The notes under the pieces are model-generated. The model was given only the letters and a program-made list of their open reading frames with translations, was not told the origin of the DNA and did not search any database. Made by a program: the position numbers and the translations under genes. Of a stretch of 13,794 nucleotides of DNA, positions 1-7,445 are shown one piece after another. This DNA is from UBA5314 sp040217815 (GTDB taxonomy: Bacteria; Bacillota; Syntrophomonadia; Syntrophomonadales; Syntrophomonadaceae), in the NCBI GenBank assembly GCA_040217815.1, contig JBEHWI010000064.1, forward strand, positions 1 to 13,794, given 5' to 3'. Position 1 is the stretch's first letter. Every line of letters begins with the position of its first letter.

Positions 1-182
1 TCAAGCTCCTGGGGATGGGCAACCAGGACCACTTCATCGATAAGATTCATTGCTTCAAATATGTTTAAAGAGTAATAAAGCACCGGTTTGGAGTTCAGCA
101 GGAGGAACTGCTTTTTTATTTTGCCCCCCATCCTGCTGCCAGTTCCGGCAGCTGCTACAACAACTGCCAGGCTATCAGCCAT
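1..182 (-). CDS. ispD: 2-C-methyl-D-erythritol 4-phosphate cytidylyltransferase, 5' part (runs off the left edge)
   Basis: IspD couples CTP to methylerythritol 4-phosphate in the cytosolic MEP pathway of isoprenoid synthesis. Only the first 60 or so residues are in the window. They read MADSLAVVVAAAGTGSRMGG, then KIKKQF: a first beta strand followed by the glycine-rich nucleotide-binding loop AAAGTGSRMG (residues 11-20) and the downstream lysine typical of this cytidylyltransferase family. The ATG at 182 overlaps the end of the PIN/TRAM gene by eight bases (ATGGCTGA). It is preceded by AGAGGTGA six bases upstream, so translational coupling is likely. The adjacent PIN/TRAM gene is the classic neighbour of ispD in Firmicutes. 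The gene is cut by the window edge and there is no sign of damage. Confidence 0.93.
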   Translation of the reverse strand, partial: MADSLAVVVAAAGTGSRMGGKIKKQFLLLNSKPVLYYSLNIFEAMNLIDEVVLVAHPQEL

Positions 183-1284
183 ACACATTCACCTCTGGCA
201 CGCTCTGCACCTGGGCCGTTAAATTGCTGGGAGCCTCGACCCTTACCTTGCGGGTAAAGATCATGCGGCCGGCTGCGGTCTGAAAGACGCTGGTCACGGT
301 AACTTCCAAATCACGGCCTATCTCATCATAGGCATCCTCGACTACCACCATAGTGCCGTCTTCTAAATAGCCAACTCCCTGACCGGGCTCCTTACCCTCT
401 TTGATAATGGTAATGTGCATGGTTTCTCCCGGGTAAACCATCACCTTCACCGCATTGGTCAATTCATTGATATTCAGGACTTTTAACCCCTGAAGCTCGG
501 CAACTTTATTGAGGTTATAGTCATTGGTTATGATTCCTGCATTTAACTGTTTGCAGAGGCGTATTAGTTTGGAATCTACATCCCTTTCTTCAAAAGGATT
601 TGCCTCTATTATATCAACTTTAATATCAGGGTGTTTCTGCATTTTAGAAAGAAGTTCCAAACCACGCCGTCCTTTGCTGCGGCGAATATGATCAGACGAG
701 TCAGCGATATGCTGCAATTCTTCAATTACAAAGGTCGGCACCAGCAAGGAACCTTCCAGGAAATTGCTCAGGCAAACGTCAAAAATACGACCGTCAATAA
801 TAGCACTGGTGTCCAATATCTTAGCCTTGCCATAGCTTGACTTCCCTTCCTGATTCCGTTTTGCCCAGGGGAAATACGCCAAGATTTCCGTTCCCCTTCT
901 AGAACCAATCTTAAGTCCCAAAAATCCACAAAGGCAGAAAACAACCAGAATAACAAAAGCTCCTTCGCGGCCGCCTATGCTGGAAAGGGGGTAGGAACAC
1001 ACCGCTCCGGCCAGGACGCCAATCATCAATCCGGTCGTGCTGCCCATAAGCCCCTCCAGTGAAAGATTATCAAGCCGATGATTGAACCCCTGCGACAGTT
1101 TGCGCAGCACCTTAAGGACCATACTTGCTCCCAGATAAACCAGGGCCACCGACAAAAGAGCTCCCGGTATTCCCCACTTAATATCAACTTTGAAAAGATA
1201 CCGGCTTATATATAAGACCCAAAGTCCAGCCAGCAGACAAAAGCCCAGGAGTGCCTTGGTTGCTTGCTTTTTATTTTTAGACAT
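175..1284 (-). CDS. PIN and TRAM domain membrane protein (YacL-type)
   Basis: This 369-residue protein has four hydrophobic segments at about residues 10-28, 38-57, 82-100 and 109-126. A cytosolic PIN nuclease-like domain follows from about 154 to 278, then a TRAM domain (about 283-346). The PIN acidic residues are visible: LDTSAIIDGR (Asp158, Asp164), the FVIEEL glutamates (188-189), DVDSKL (Asp237) and TNDYN (Asp255). The TRAM part contains PGQGVGYLEDGTMVVVEDA. The architecture and length match the Firmicutes YacL family, a predicted membrane-anchored RNA-binding nuclease whose substrate is not established. The ATG at 1284 has GGAGGTG five bases upstream. The gene overlaps ispD by eight bases and is first in its transcription unit here. 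In many relatives it directly follows the disA operon, whereas here a plus-strand gene and a repeat block separate them. Confidence 0.93.
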   Translation of the reverse strand: MSKNKKQATKALLGFCLLAGLWVLYISRYLFKVDIKWGIPGALLSVALVYLGASMVLKVLRKLSQGFNHRLDNLSLEGLMGSTTGLMIGVLAGAVCSYPLSSIGGREGAFVILVVFCLCGFLGLKIGSRRGTEILAYFPWAKRNQEGKSSYGKAKILDTSAIIDGRIFDVCLSNFLEGSLLVPTFVIEELQHIADSSDHIRRSKGRRGLELLSKMQKHPDIKVDIIEANPFEERDVDSKLIRLCKQLNAGIITNDYNLNKVAELQGLKVLNINELTNAVKVMVYPGETMHITIIKEGKEPGQGVGYLEDGTMVVVEDAYDEIGRDLEVTVTSVFQTAAGRMIFTRKVRVEAPSNLTAQVQSVPEVNVYG

Positions 1285-1429
1285 AGTCTCACCTCCAATA
1301 CTATTGTGAGGTTAAGTCCACCTATTTATACCACTAATGCATAAAAATTACTTATGTTCAAAATAGGCCAGGTCCGGGTAAAATACGTCCCGCTGTCCTG
1401 AAGTGCCTGAATACCGGTCTATTCGATAA

Positions 1430-1458
1430 TTGACAAACAATCGGGCTAGCTCTATAAT
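1430..1458 (+). promoter_or_regulatory. Perfect consensus sigma-A promoter
   Basis: TTGACA (1430-1435), a spacer of exactly 17 bases and TATAAT (1453-1458) match the housekeeping sigma-A consensus at all twelve positions. Transcription would start near 1465 and leave a leader of about 30 bases. That leader contains a G-rich Shine-Dalgarno (GGGGGC, 1481-1486) ahead of the ATG at 1497. The rest of the 1285-1496 gap shows no recognisable operator. I did not find a convincing divergent promoter for the PIN/TRAM gene. Confidence 0.85.
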
Positions 1459-1496
1459 TTATTAAAATCACCTATACAAAGGGGGCAAGTCTTTTT

Positions 1497-1895
1497 ATGA
1501 AAGACTTGATTTGTGATGAGTTTCAAAATGTTGTTGGGGAACTGCTGATTCGCCACCGCAGCATATTAGATATACTCACCAAACTCTCCGAAGCCAGCGG
1601 TCGAGTGAACCGGGCGGTAGCCAAATCGGTCACCGACTGCGGATGCATTTCGGTCCAGGCTGAAAAGCGCTGCATACCCAATAATATCGAAACCTTCGCC
1701 GAGCTCTCCAAACTCTTGGACGACCATGTTCAAGGCAGCCTGTGCCCCAATTGTGAAGACATAGTGATGAGTGAAATGGGTAAACTGCTCTTTTACATCG
1801 CCGCCCTCTGCAATACCCTGGATATAAACCTCTACGACGTACTGATTAAGGAGTACAAAAAAGCCACCACTCTGGGCATATATAACCTTACCTAA
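1497..1895 (+). CDS. Small conserved-looking cysteine-containing protein of unknown function
   Basis: This 132-residue soluble protein is largely helical by appearance. It has cysteines at 6, 48, 50, 59, 83, 86 and 105. CGC (48-50) and CPNC (83-86) could form a metal site, but this is inference. There are no signal peptide or membrane segments. The C-terminus (NLYDVLIKEYKKATTLGIYNLT) and the N-terminus (MKDLICDEFQNVVGELLIRHRSILD, shown in two parts here only as a description) resemble small proteins I recall near disA in Clostridia, sometimes labelled DUF1573. I cannot confirm that name, and the biochemical role is unknown. The gene stands alone on the plus strand between disA and the PIN/TRAM gene. 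It has a perfect sigma-A promoter and its own terminator, so it is clearly expressed as a single-gene unit. The ATG follows GGGGGC at a spacing of ten. Confidence 0.8.
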   Translation: MKDLICDEFQNVVGELLIRHRSILDILTKLSEASGRVNRAVAKSVTDCGCISVQAEKRCIPNNIETFAELSKLLDDHVQGSLCPNCEDIVMSEMGKLLFYIAALCNTLDINLYDVLIKEYKKATTLGIYNLT

Positions 1896-1924
1896 AGACC
1901 CGAATTTTAATAAGAAAAACAATT

Positions 1925-1948
1925 AAGCCGTCCTTGTGGACGGCTTTT
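1925..1948 (+). terminator. Intrinsic terminator of the 1497-1895 gene
   Basis: AAGCCGTCC (1925-1933), loop TTGT and GGACGGCTT (1938-1946) form a perfect 9-bp stem that runs into TTTT (1945-1948) on the plus strand. It lies 30 bases after the stop codon. On the minus strand the stem is followed only by AATT and a short T run a few bases later, so it would be a weak terminator for transcripts coming from disA. Confidence 0.9.
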
Positions 1949-2055
1949 GCATTGATTTAATTGACTGCTTTTTTAACCACTAGGTTTAGTGTTTAGGATA
2001 GCCATGCCTAGGCAAGATCGAGGGGCGGTCCATCGGAGCGAAGGTCAAGGAAAGA

Positions 2056-2149
2056 ATAAAATTCGCGCTTGAGGCGATTAAGGTATGGGGACACACCACC
2101 CCTTCGGGAGAGGAATGTCCCCGATGAACGTTGATAGCGCGAATTTTAT
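2056..2149. repeat. Nested inverted-repeat element with GGGGACA/TGTCCCC hairpin
   Basis: The outer arms ATAAAATTCGCGCT (2056-2069) and AGCGCGAATTTTAT (2136-2149) are perfect 14-base inverted repeats. Inside them, GGGGACA (2087-2093) pairs with TGTCCCC (2116-2122) around a C-rich/TTCGGG loop region. Nested short palindromes with a GGGGACA foot resemble the REP-like, hairpin-type repeats often associated with Y1 (RAYT/IS200-type) transposases. No transposase gene is present in this window, so a non-autonomous copy is only an inference. Confidence 0.6.
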
Positions 2150-2162
2150 GAATGACGCAGAC

Positions 2163-2364
2163 GACGCCCATGGACGGGCTAGTGTCGCGGTGACAGGACG
2201 TCAGGGAGCGACCGACGCCCATGGACGGGCTAGTGTCGCGGTGACAGGACGTCAGGGAGCGACCGACGCCCAGGACGGGCTAGTGTGGCGACGTTCATGG
2301 ACGAACTAGTGCGGCGGTGGCAGGACGCCAATGAGCCGCCGGTGCCAGGACGGCATGGAGCCGC
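2163..2364. repeat. Tandem 51-bp repeat and diverged copies forming covarying hairpins
   Basis: Two 51-bp units (2163-2213 and 2214-2264) are identical. Shortened and diverged copies continue to about 2364. Each full unit contains two hairpins. Type I is GCCC-ATGGAC-GGGC followed by TAGTG (2166-2184). Type II is GTCGC-gg-TGAC-AGGAC-GTCA-ggga-GCGAC (2184-2212). The diverged copies keep the loops and the TAGTG but change both sides of the stems together. Type I appears as GCCC-AGGAC-GGGC (2268-2280) and GTTC-ATGGAC-GAAC (2293-2306). Type II appears as GCGGC-gg-TGGC-AGGAC-GCCA-atga-GCCGC (2311-2339) and TGCC-AGGAC-GGCA (2343-2355). Such covariation argues for a selected fold in RNA or single-stranded DNA. 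The function is unknown. Confidence 0.85.
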
Positions 2365-2395
2365 GATTCGCTTCGAGGGGCCGGTCCGCCTCAGT

Positions 2396-3466
2396 TTATT
2401 CCATGTATTCCAGGAACAGCTGCTCCTGCATCCTACGCAGGCCGTTTTTGATGGACCTGGCCCGTACTTCGCCGATTCCTTCAACATCATCTAATTCTTC
2501 TATGCTGGCGCGCAGTATGTTGCCCAGCAGGCCAAAACGCTCGACCAGGTTTTCTATAATAGTCATGGGAATGCGGGGCAGTTTATGCAGCATCCGGTAT
2601 CCCCGGGGCGAAGCCTGAACTTCGAGATGACTGGTCGAAGAACCCAGGGCCAGGATCTTGGCTATGAAAACAGAATCGGAAACGTCTTCTTCAAAGGCTC
2701 GCAGTATAGCATTGATCAGATCATGGGGTGATTTGTCCGGCACATTGGAATAATCCTGGATAATAAAACGGGCTTCTTCCTCAACATTGGTCAACATTTC
2801 ATCTAATTGCATTTTCACCAGGCGCCCCTCGGTACCCAATTCAGCAATGGAGTCTTCAATCTCCCGGGCAATATTCAAAACCTTGGCGCAGCGCCTGAGT
2901 ACCCCGCAAACATCGGATACGGTCACCAAATCTTCAAATTCCAATCCACCCAGGCGCTGCTGTTCCTTAAACCATACATTACGGTACTTTTCCAGGGTCT
3001 GCAGGGCCTGATTGGCCCGTACCAAAACGTATTCCAGTTCCCGTAATCTAAATATCACACTACCCATATAAAGGGTTACTACTTTACGTCTCTGCGAAAC
3101 GGCCACCACCAGTTCACCGGTCTGACGCGCCACCCTTTCCGCGGTACGGTGGCGTATACCCGTTTCGTTGGAAGGTATATTGGGATCAGGATCAAGCTGG
3201 GCGTTGGCTACCAGGATCCGCGAAGCATCACTGTTCAGAATTATAGCCCCATCCATCTTGGCCAATTCGTAAATGCGGGAAGGGCTGAACTCACAGTCAA
3301 TGTAGAATCCGCCGCTGACCAACTGCATTAACTCAGGCGAATCACCCAGAACGATCAATCCTCCGGTGTTGGCTTGAAGTATGTTCTCGATCCCAATTCG
3401 AAACTGGGTACCCGGGGCAACCTTGTGCAATGATTTTCGAAATTTCCCTTGATACAAATCTTCCAA
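2396..3466 (-). CDS. disA: DNA integrity scanning diadenylate cyclase DisA
   Basis: DisA makes c-di-AMP from two ATP molecules and stops doing so when it meets branched DNA. The 356 residues are close to the usual length (about 360). The N-terminal cyclase domain has the DGA motif (72-74, in LAKMDGAIILNSD) and GIRHRTAER (103-111, containing RHR). A helical linker follows, and then a C-terminal helix-hairpin-helix DNA-binding region (about 300-350, with LDDVEGIGEVRARSIKNG). The start is a TTG at 3466. It is supported by AAGGGTGA seven bases upstream, which overlaps the radA stop. DisA is last in the ctsR operon, seven bases after radA. Coupling c-di-AMP synthesis to a recombination factor and a protein-stress operon is standard for Firmicutes. 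The repeat block begins immediately after the stop codon. Confidence 0.97.
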   Translation of the reverse strand: MEDLYQGKFRKSLHKVAPGTQFRIGIENILQANTGGLIVLGDSPELMQLVSGGFYIDCEFSPSRIYELAKMDGAIILNSDASRILVANAQLDPDPNIPSNETGIRHRTAERVARQTGELVVAVSQRRKVVTLYMGSVIFRLRELEYVLVRANQALQTLEKYRNVWFKEQQRLGGLEFEDLVTVSDVCGVLRRCAKVLNIAREIEDSIAELGTEGRLVKMQLDEMLTNVEEEARFIIQDYSNVPDKSPHDLINAILRAFEEDVSDSVFIAKILALGSSTSHLEVQASPRGYRMLHKLPRIPMTIIENLVERFGLLGNILRASIEELDDVEGIGEVRARSIKNGLRRMQEQLFLEYME

Positions 3467-3473
3467 GACCCTC

Positions 3474-4820
3474 TCACCCTTCCATCAAGTCTAGCAGTTT
3501 TTCTACGCTTTCCAAAGGCAGCAACTCCAGGCCGCTGCCTTCATACTGGCGCTTGGTCTGCCGGGGCAGAACGACTCTGCTATAACCCATCTTATTGGTT
3601 TCTCGCAGCCTCTGATCTATACTGTGCACCGGACGGATCAGTCCGGAAAGGCTTATTTCACCCATAAAAACGGTTTGGGCGGGTATGATCTGCTCCCTGT
3701 AACTGGATAGGATAGCAGCAGCGATTCCCAGATCTACCGAGGGGTCTTTGAGAAAAACGCCTCCGCTGATCTTGAGATATATATCATGGTTTGATAATTG
3801 AAAACCGCATCGTTTCTCCAAAACCGCGATAATTAAGGCCAAACGGTTTTGATCCACACCGGCTGCCATCCGGCGTCCGTAGCCTGGTCCGGATGGGGAA
3901 ACCAGGGCTTGAATCTCAATAAGAAAGGAACGGCTGCCTTCGAAGCAGGCTGCCACCGCAGTGCCGGGACTGGGCTGGCCGCGGGTTGATAGAAAGACAT
4001 CTGACGGATCAGGAACCTCTATTAGTCCCTGACCGGTCATTTCCATTAAACCGATCTCATCGGTTGAGCCAAAACGGTTTTTTACTCCGCGCAGAATGCG
4101 CAGGGATAGATCCCGCTCACCTTCAAAATAGACTACCGCGTCGACCATGTGTTCAAGGGTTTTGGGTCCCGCCAGGGCGCCGTCTTTTGTTACGTGCCCG
4201 ATCAGGATGACGGCCTGTTCCCGTTTTTTAGAAAGAGCTGCAATGCGCGCCGTACATTCCCGAAGCTGGGCAACACTTCCCGGTATTGATGAAACTTCAC
4301 TTGAATACACAGTCTGAATGGAATCGATAATTAAAAGACGCGGATTGATCTGGGCCAAATGATGCTCAAGCAAGTCTACATCCGGCTCATTTATGAGATA
4401 GAGCAGATCACCGTTCAAACCCAGGCGCTGGGCCCGAAGGCGGATTTGTTTGAGCGATTCCTCACCGGAAAGATAGAGCACTTTTTCTTCCGCCCGGGAG
4501 ATATTTTCGGCTGCCTGCAAGAGCAGGGTTGATTTACCCACTCCCGGGTCGCCCCCCAGAAGGATTAGGGAGCCGGGGACTATTCCTCCACCTAAAACCC
4601 GGTCCAACTCGGCTATGCCGCTGCTAAAGCGGCTGGTTTCCTCGGCTGATATCATGGGTAAAGGCAGGGCCTGGGCTTCAGGTTTTCTTATAGCCTGGTT
4701 TTTCCTGACCACTTCTTCACTGAGGGTATTCCAGGAATGACATCCCGGACATTTCCCCAGCCACTTTGGTGATTCAAAACCACATTCCCCACAAACAAAC
4801 CTGGTAAGCTCTTTCCCCAT
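3474..4820 (-). CDS. radA: DNA repair protein RadA (Sms)
   Basis: RadA is a RecA-related hexameric ATPase that promotes branch migration during recombination and repair. From the ATG at 4820 it has 448 residues. The four-cysteine zinc finger is at Cys10, Cys13, Cys24 and Cys27. Walker A is GDPGVGKS (90-97) and Walker B is LLIIDS (162-167). The RadA-specific KNRFG motif is at 247-251, and a C-terminal Lon-protease-like domain carries SGGVFLKDPSVDLGIAAA. I chose the ATG at 4820 because AAGGGG lies five bases upstream and the protein then begins just before the zinc finger. A GTG at 4844 in the same frame would add eight residues. The gap to clpC (4845-4942) holds no convincing promoter or terminator, so read-through from clpC is likely. 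Confidence 0.96.
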   Translation of the reverse strand: MGKELTRFVCGECGFESPKWLGKCPGCHSWNTLSEEVVRKNQAIRKPEAQALPLPMISAEETSRFSSGIAELDRVLGGGIVPGSLILLGGDPGVGKSTLLLQAAENISRAEEKVLYLSGEESLKQIRLRAQRLGLNGDLLYLINEPDVDLLEHHLAQINPRLLIIDSIQTVYSSEVSSIPGSVAQLRECTARIAALSKKREQAVILIGHVTKDGALAGPKTLEHMVDAVVYFEGERDLSLRILRGVKNRFGSTDEIGLMEMTGQGLIEVPDPSDVFLSTRGQPSPGTAVAACFEGSRSFLIEIQALVSPSGPGYGRRMAAGVDQNRLALIIAVLEKRCGFQLSNHDIYLKISGGVFLKDPSVDLGIAAAILSSYREQIIPAQTVFMGEISLSGLIRPVHSIDQRLRETNKMGYSRVVLPRQTKRQYEGSGLELLPLESVEKLLDLMEG

Positions 4821-4942
4821 TTTATCCCCTTCATTATATATCACTTGAACTGGTTAATTTTGCTATACCCCGTAATTGTTTCTATCGCTCATTCCACAAA
4901 AAAACTTTAATTGTACCACTTTCCTTTGACGCAGGGTTGATA

Positions 4943-7444
4943 CTATACCGTTGCTTGATCTGATGCTTTTCGTATGACAACGTTGTCGTTTTCTACGTCG
5001 GCCAGAACCCGATCGCCGAAGTTTACCGTTTTCTTGAGAATTTCTTCGGCTATGGCATCCTCAACCAGCTTTTGAATGGCCCGTTTTAAGGGGCGGGCTC
5101 CAAACTTGGGATCATAGCCCTTTTGCAGAATCATGTTCTTAAGCGCTTCGCTCACTTCAAGTTCATAACCGTTTTCTTTCATGCGATCAGCTAGCTCCTT
5201 GAGCAACAGTTCTACTACCTGTTTTAATTCCTCATCGCTCAAGCTTTGGAACACGATCATCTCGTCGACCCGGTTGATGAATTCTGGCCGGAAGGTGTGC
5301 TTCATCTGTTCCAGGACCCTGTCCTTCATTTCCTCATAGGAGGCCGAGGCATCGGTCTTGCTGTTGAAGCCTACCTTACGGCTGTTTTTGATCGATTCTG
5401 CTCCCACATTGGAGGTCATTATAACAACCGTGTTGCGAAAATCAACGGTTCTACCCTGACCATCGGTCAGACGGCCATCTTCCAGAACCTGCAGCAATAT
5501 ATTAAAGACATCCGGGTGAGCTTTCTCAATCTCATCCAGCAGTATAACCGAGTAGGGCCTTCTCCTCACTTTTTCGGTGAGCTGGCCGCCTTCATCATAT
5601 CCGACGTAGCCGGGAGGAGAACCTATCATCCTGGATACGGCATGCTTCTCCATGTATTCGGACATATCCAACCTTATTATGGACTCTTCACTGCCGAACA
5701 TGGCCTCGGCCAGGGCCCTGGCCAATTCTGTCTTTCCGACCCCGGTGGGCCCCAGGAAAATAAATGATCCAACTGGTCTTTTGGGATTTTTTAAACCGGC
5801 CCGGCCTCTTTTAATAGCGGTCGCCACTGCTCCCACTGCCTCATCCTGGCCGACCACCCGCTGGTGTAAAATCTGCTCCAGGTTCACTAATCTTTCGCTC
5901 TCTTCCTTGGTAAGCTTGATTATCGGAATGCCCGTCCAGCTTGAAACTATATTGGCAATTTCATCTTCAGTTACCGAACCTACTTTAAGATTTCTCTGGT
6001 TCACCCATTCTTTGCGTTCACTTTCGATCTCATCTTTGATCCTCTGCTCCTCATCCCGCAGTTGGGCCGCCTTTTCGTATTCCTGAGCGTTTATCGCCTC
6101 TTCCTTTTCATGGCAGACGTCTTTATATTGCTGATCTTTGGCTTTTAAGGAATCAGGCACTATATAGTTGGCCAGGCGAACCCGTGAAGAAGCTTCATCA
6201 ATCAGGTCAATGGCCTTGTCAGGCAGAAAACGGTCGGTGATATAACGATTCGATAGGCGCACTGCGTTTTCTATAGCCTCGTCGCTTATTTTTACCCCGT
6301 GATGAGCTTCGTAGCGGTCCCTTAAACCCTGCAGGATGGCGATGCTCTCCTCAATGGTCGGCTCGTCCACCAGAATAGGTTGGAATCGTCTTTCCAAAGC
6401 CGCATCTTTTTCTATATGTTTGCGGTATTCGTTCAGGGTGGTGGCCCCTACGCACTGGAACTCACCCCTGGCCAGGGAGGGTTTTAAAATATTGGCCGCA
6501 TCTATAGCGCCTTCAGCCGCGCCTGCACCAACTATAGTATGCAATTCGTCGATAAATATGATAACGTCTCCCGCTGAGCGTATTTCGTTGACGATCTTGG
6601 TTAAACGCTCTTCAAACTCACCGCGGTACTTGGTTCCGGCTATCATAGCCGAGAGATCCAGGGCAATAACCCGTTTGTTACCCAGGATTTCCGGCACCTG
6701 GTTTTCCACGATCCTCTGGGCCAAACCTTCAACAATGGCGGTTTTGCCTACACCCGGATCCCCAATAAGCACCGGATTGTTTTTGGTGCGGCGTGATAAT
6801 ACCTGAATAACCCGCTCGATTTCTTTGTTGCGTCCTATAACCGGATCGAGGCGTCCTTCACTGGCATCAGCAGTCAGATCCCGGCTGAAATTGTCCAGGG
6901 TGGGAGTTTTGCTTTTATTCTTACGTTTGGCCTGCGGAGGAGCGCCCTGATTGGCCTGCGGCTCCTGGTAGTTGTTGCCCTGGTTGTAATTGTTCTGGTT
7001 GTCTCCTCCCAATAGTGCCATAACCTGCTCGCGCACTTCTTCCAGCTTTACACCCATAGACAGGAGTACCTGGCCGGCAGTTCCTTCCTCTTCTCGCAAA
7101 ACCGCCAGAAGCAGATGCTCGGTACCTACATAATTAACCCCTTGCAGACGGGCTTCGTCAAAAGCCAGATTAAACACCTTTTTGGCTCGCGGAGTTATGG
7201 GCAGATCACCGGCCGGTTTTACTTCGCTCTCGGTGCTCTGGCCCAAAACCAGTGTTACTTCGGTACGGACCTTTTCCAGATCAACACCTATATTGGTCAA
7301 GGCTCTAGCACCTACACCTTCACCCTCTTTTAAAAGGCCCAATAAGATGTGTTCGGTGCCTATAGCCGGATGATTTAATTGGCGGGCTTCCTCCTGGGCA
7401 TGTAAAACGGCGTTTCTGGCCCTCTGGGTAAATCGTCTGAACAT
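4943..7444 (-). CDS. clpC: ATP-dependent Clp protease ATPase subunit ClpC
   Basis: ClpC is the AAA+ unfoldase that feeds substrates, including arginine-phosphorylated proteins and CtsR, to ClpP. The 833 residues carry two N-terminal Clp repeats (about 1-145), first ATPase domain Walker A GDPGVGKT (228-235) with Walker B VIIFIDE (294-300), and pore loop KYRG (272-275). An UVR/M-domain (about 442-475) binds the McsA/adaptor class. The second ATPase domain has GPTGVGKT (565-572), GYVG (612-615) and VILLDEIE (633-640). A VGF loop (691-693) marks it as a ClpP partner. The segment between the N-domain and the first ATPase domain (about 148-175) is rich in Asn, Gln and Tyr. The ATG follows the mcsB TAA after one base, with the GGGAGGT Shine-Dalgarno lying inside the end of mcsB, so the two are translationally coupled. 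Confidence 0.98.
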   Translation of the reverse strand: MFRRFTQRARNAVLHAQEEARQLNHPAIGTEHILLGLLKEGEGVGARALTNIGVDLEKVRTEVTLVLGQSTESEVKPAGDLPITPRAKKVFNLAFDEARLQGVNYVGTEHLLLAVLREEEGTAGQVLLSMGVKLEEVREQVMALLGGDNQNNYNQGNNYQEPQANQGAPPQAKRKNKSKTPTLDNFSRDLTADASEGRLDPVIGRNKEIERVIQVLSRRTKNNPVLIGDPGVGKTAIVEGLAQRIVENQVPEILGNKRVIALDLSAMIAGTKYRGEFEERLTKIVNEIRSAGDVIIFIDELHTIVGAGAAEGAIDAANILKPSLARGEFQCVGATTLNEYRKHIEKDAALERRFQPILVDEPTIEESIAILQGLRDRYEAHHGVKISDEAIENAVRLSNRYITDRFLPDKAIDLIDEASSRVRLANYIVPDSLKAKDQQYKDVCHEKEEAINAQEYEKAAQLRDEEQRIKDEIESERKEWVNQRNLKVGSVTEDEIANIVSSWTGIPIIKLTKEESERLVNLEQILHQRVVGQDEAVGAVATAIKRGRAGLKNPKRPVGSFIFLGPTGVGKTELARALAEAMFGSEESIIRLDMSEYMEKHAVSRMIGSPPGYVGYDEGGQLTEKVRRRPYSVILLDEIEKAHPDVFNILLQVLEDGRLTDGQGRTVDFRNTVVIMTSNVGAESIKNSRKVGFNSKTDASASYEEMKDRVLEQMKHTFRPEFINRVDEMIVFQSLSDEELKQVVELLLKELADRMKENGYELEVSEALKNMILQKGYDPKFGARPLKRAIQKLVEDAIAEEILKKTVNFGDRVLADVENDNVVIRKASDQATV

Positions 7445-7445
7445 T

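Larger units (their letters stand above)
1949..2395. other. 447-bp non-coding mosaic of repeats after disA
   Basis: This stretch has no credible gene. It changes from an AT-rich part (1949-2000) to a GC-rich part. In order it holds a 5-bp stem hairpin (CACTA/TAGTG, 1978-1991), a 10-base palindrome TGCCTAGGCA (2005-2014), a first copy of TCGAGGGGCGGTCC (2018-2031), an inverted-repeat element (2056-2149), and a hairpin repeat array (2163-2364). A near copy of the first motif, TCGAGGGGCCGGTCC (2373-2387), ends just before the disA stop. The two similar end motifs suggest that the whole block is one unit or one insertion. No terminator for the disA operon is evident inside it. Confidence 0.7.

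Noticed and set aside
1978..1991. CACTA-GGTT-TAGTG hairpin as a terminator for the disA operon
   Set aside because: The stem is only 5 bp and the minus strand continues with A residues and not a T run.
2163..2264. CRISPR-like array
   Set aside because: The 51-bp units are directly adjacent with no variable spacers, and no cas genes are present.
2085..2309. Plus-strand open frame of 74 codons that translates the 51-bp repeat as a 17-residue repeat (DAHGRASVAVTGRQGAT)
   Set aside because: The unit is 51 bases, so any open frame would repeat. AAGG is only one base from the ATG, giving no usable ribosome binding site. The stem covariation is explained by folding and not by coding.
2285..2618. 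Two overlapping plus-strand open frames covering the end of disA
   Set aside because: They lie antisense to the well-supported C-terminal part of disA and have no ribosome binding site or recognisable protein features.
4845..4942. Possible promoter between clpC and radA (TATAAT about 13 bases before the radA ATG)
   Set aside because: There is no -35 element at a proper distance, and the TATAAT overlaps the region needed for the ribosome binding site. Read-through from clpC is simpler.
5246..6086. Long plus-strand open frames opposite clpC
   Set aside because: They are shadows of the clpC reading frame. The minus-strand protein has complete Clp motifs, while the plus-strand translations show nothing recognisable.
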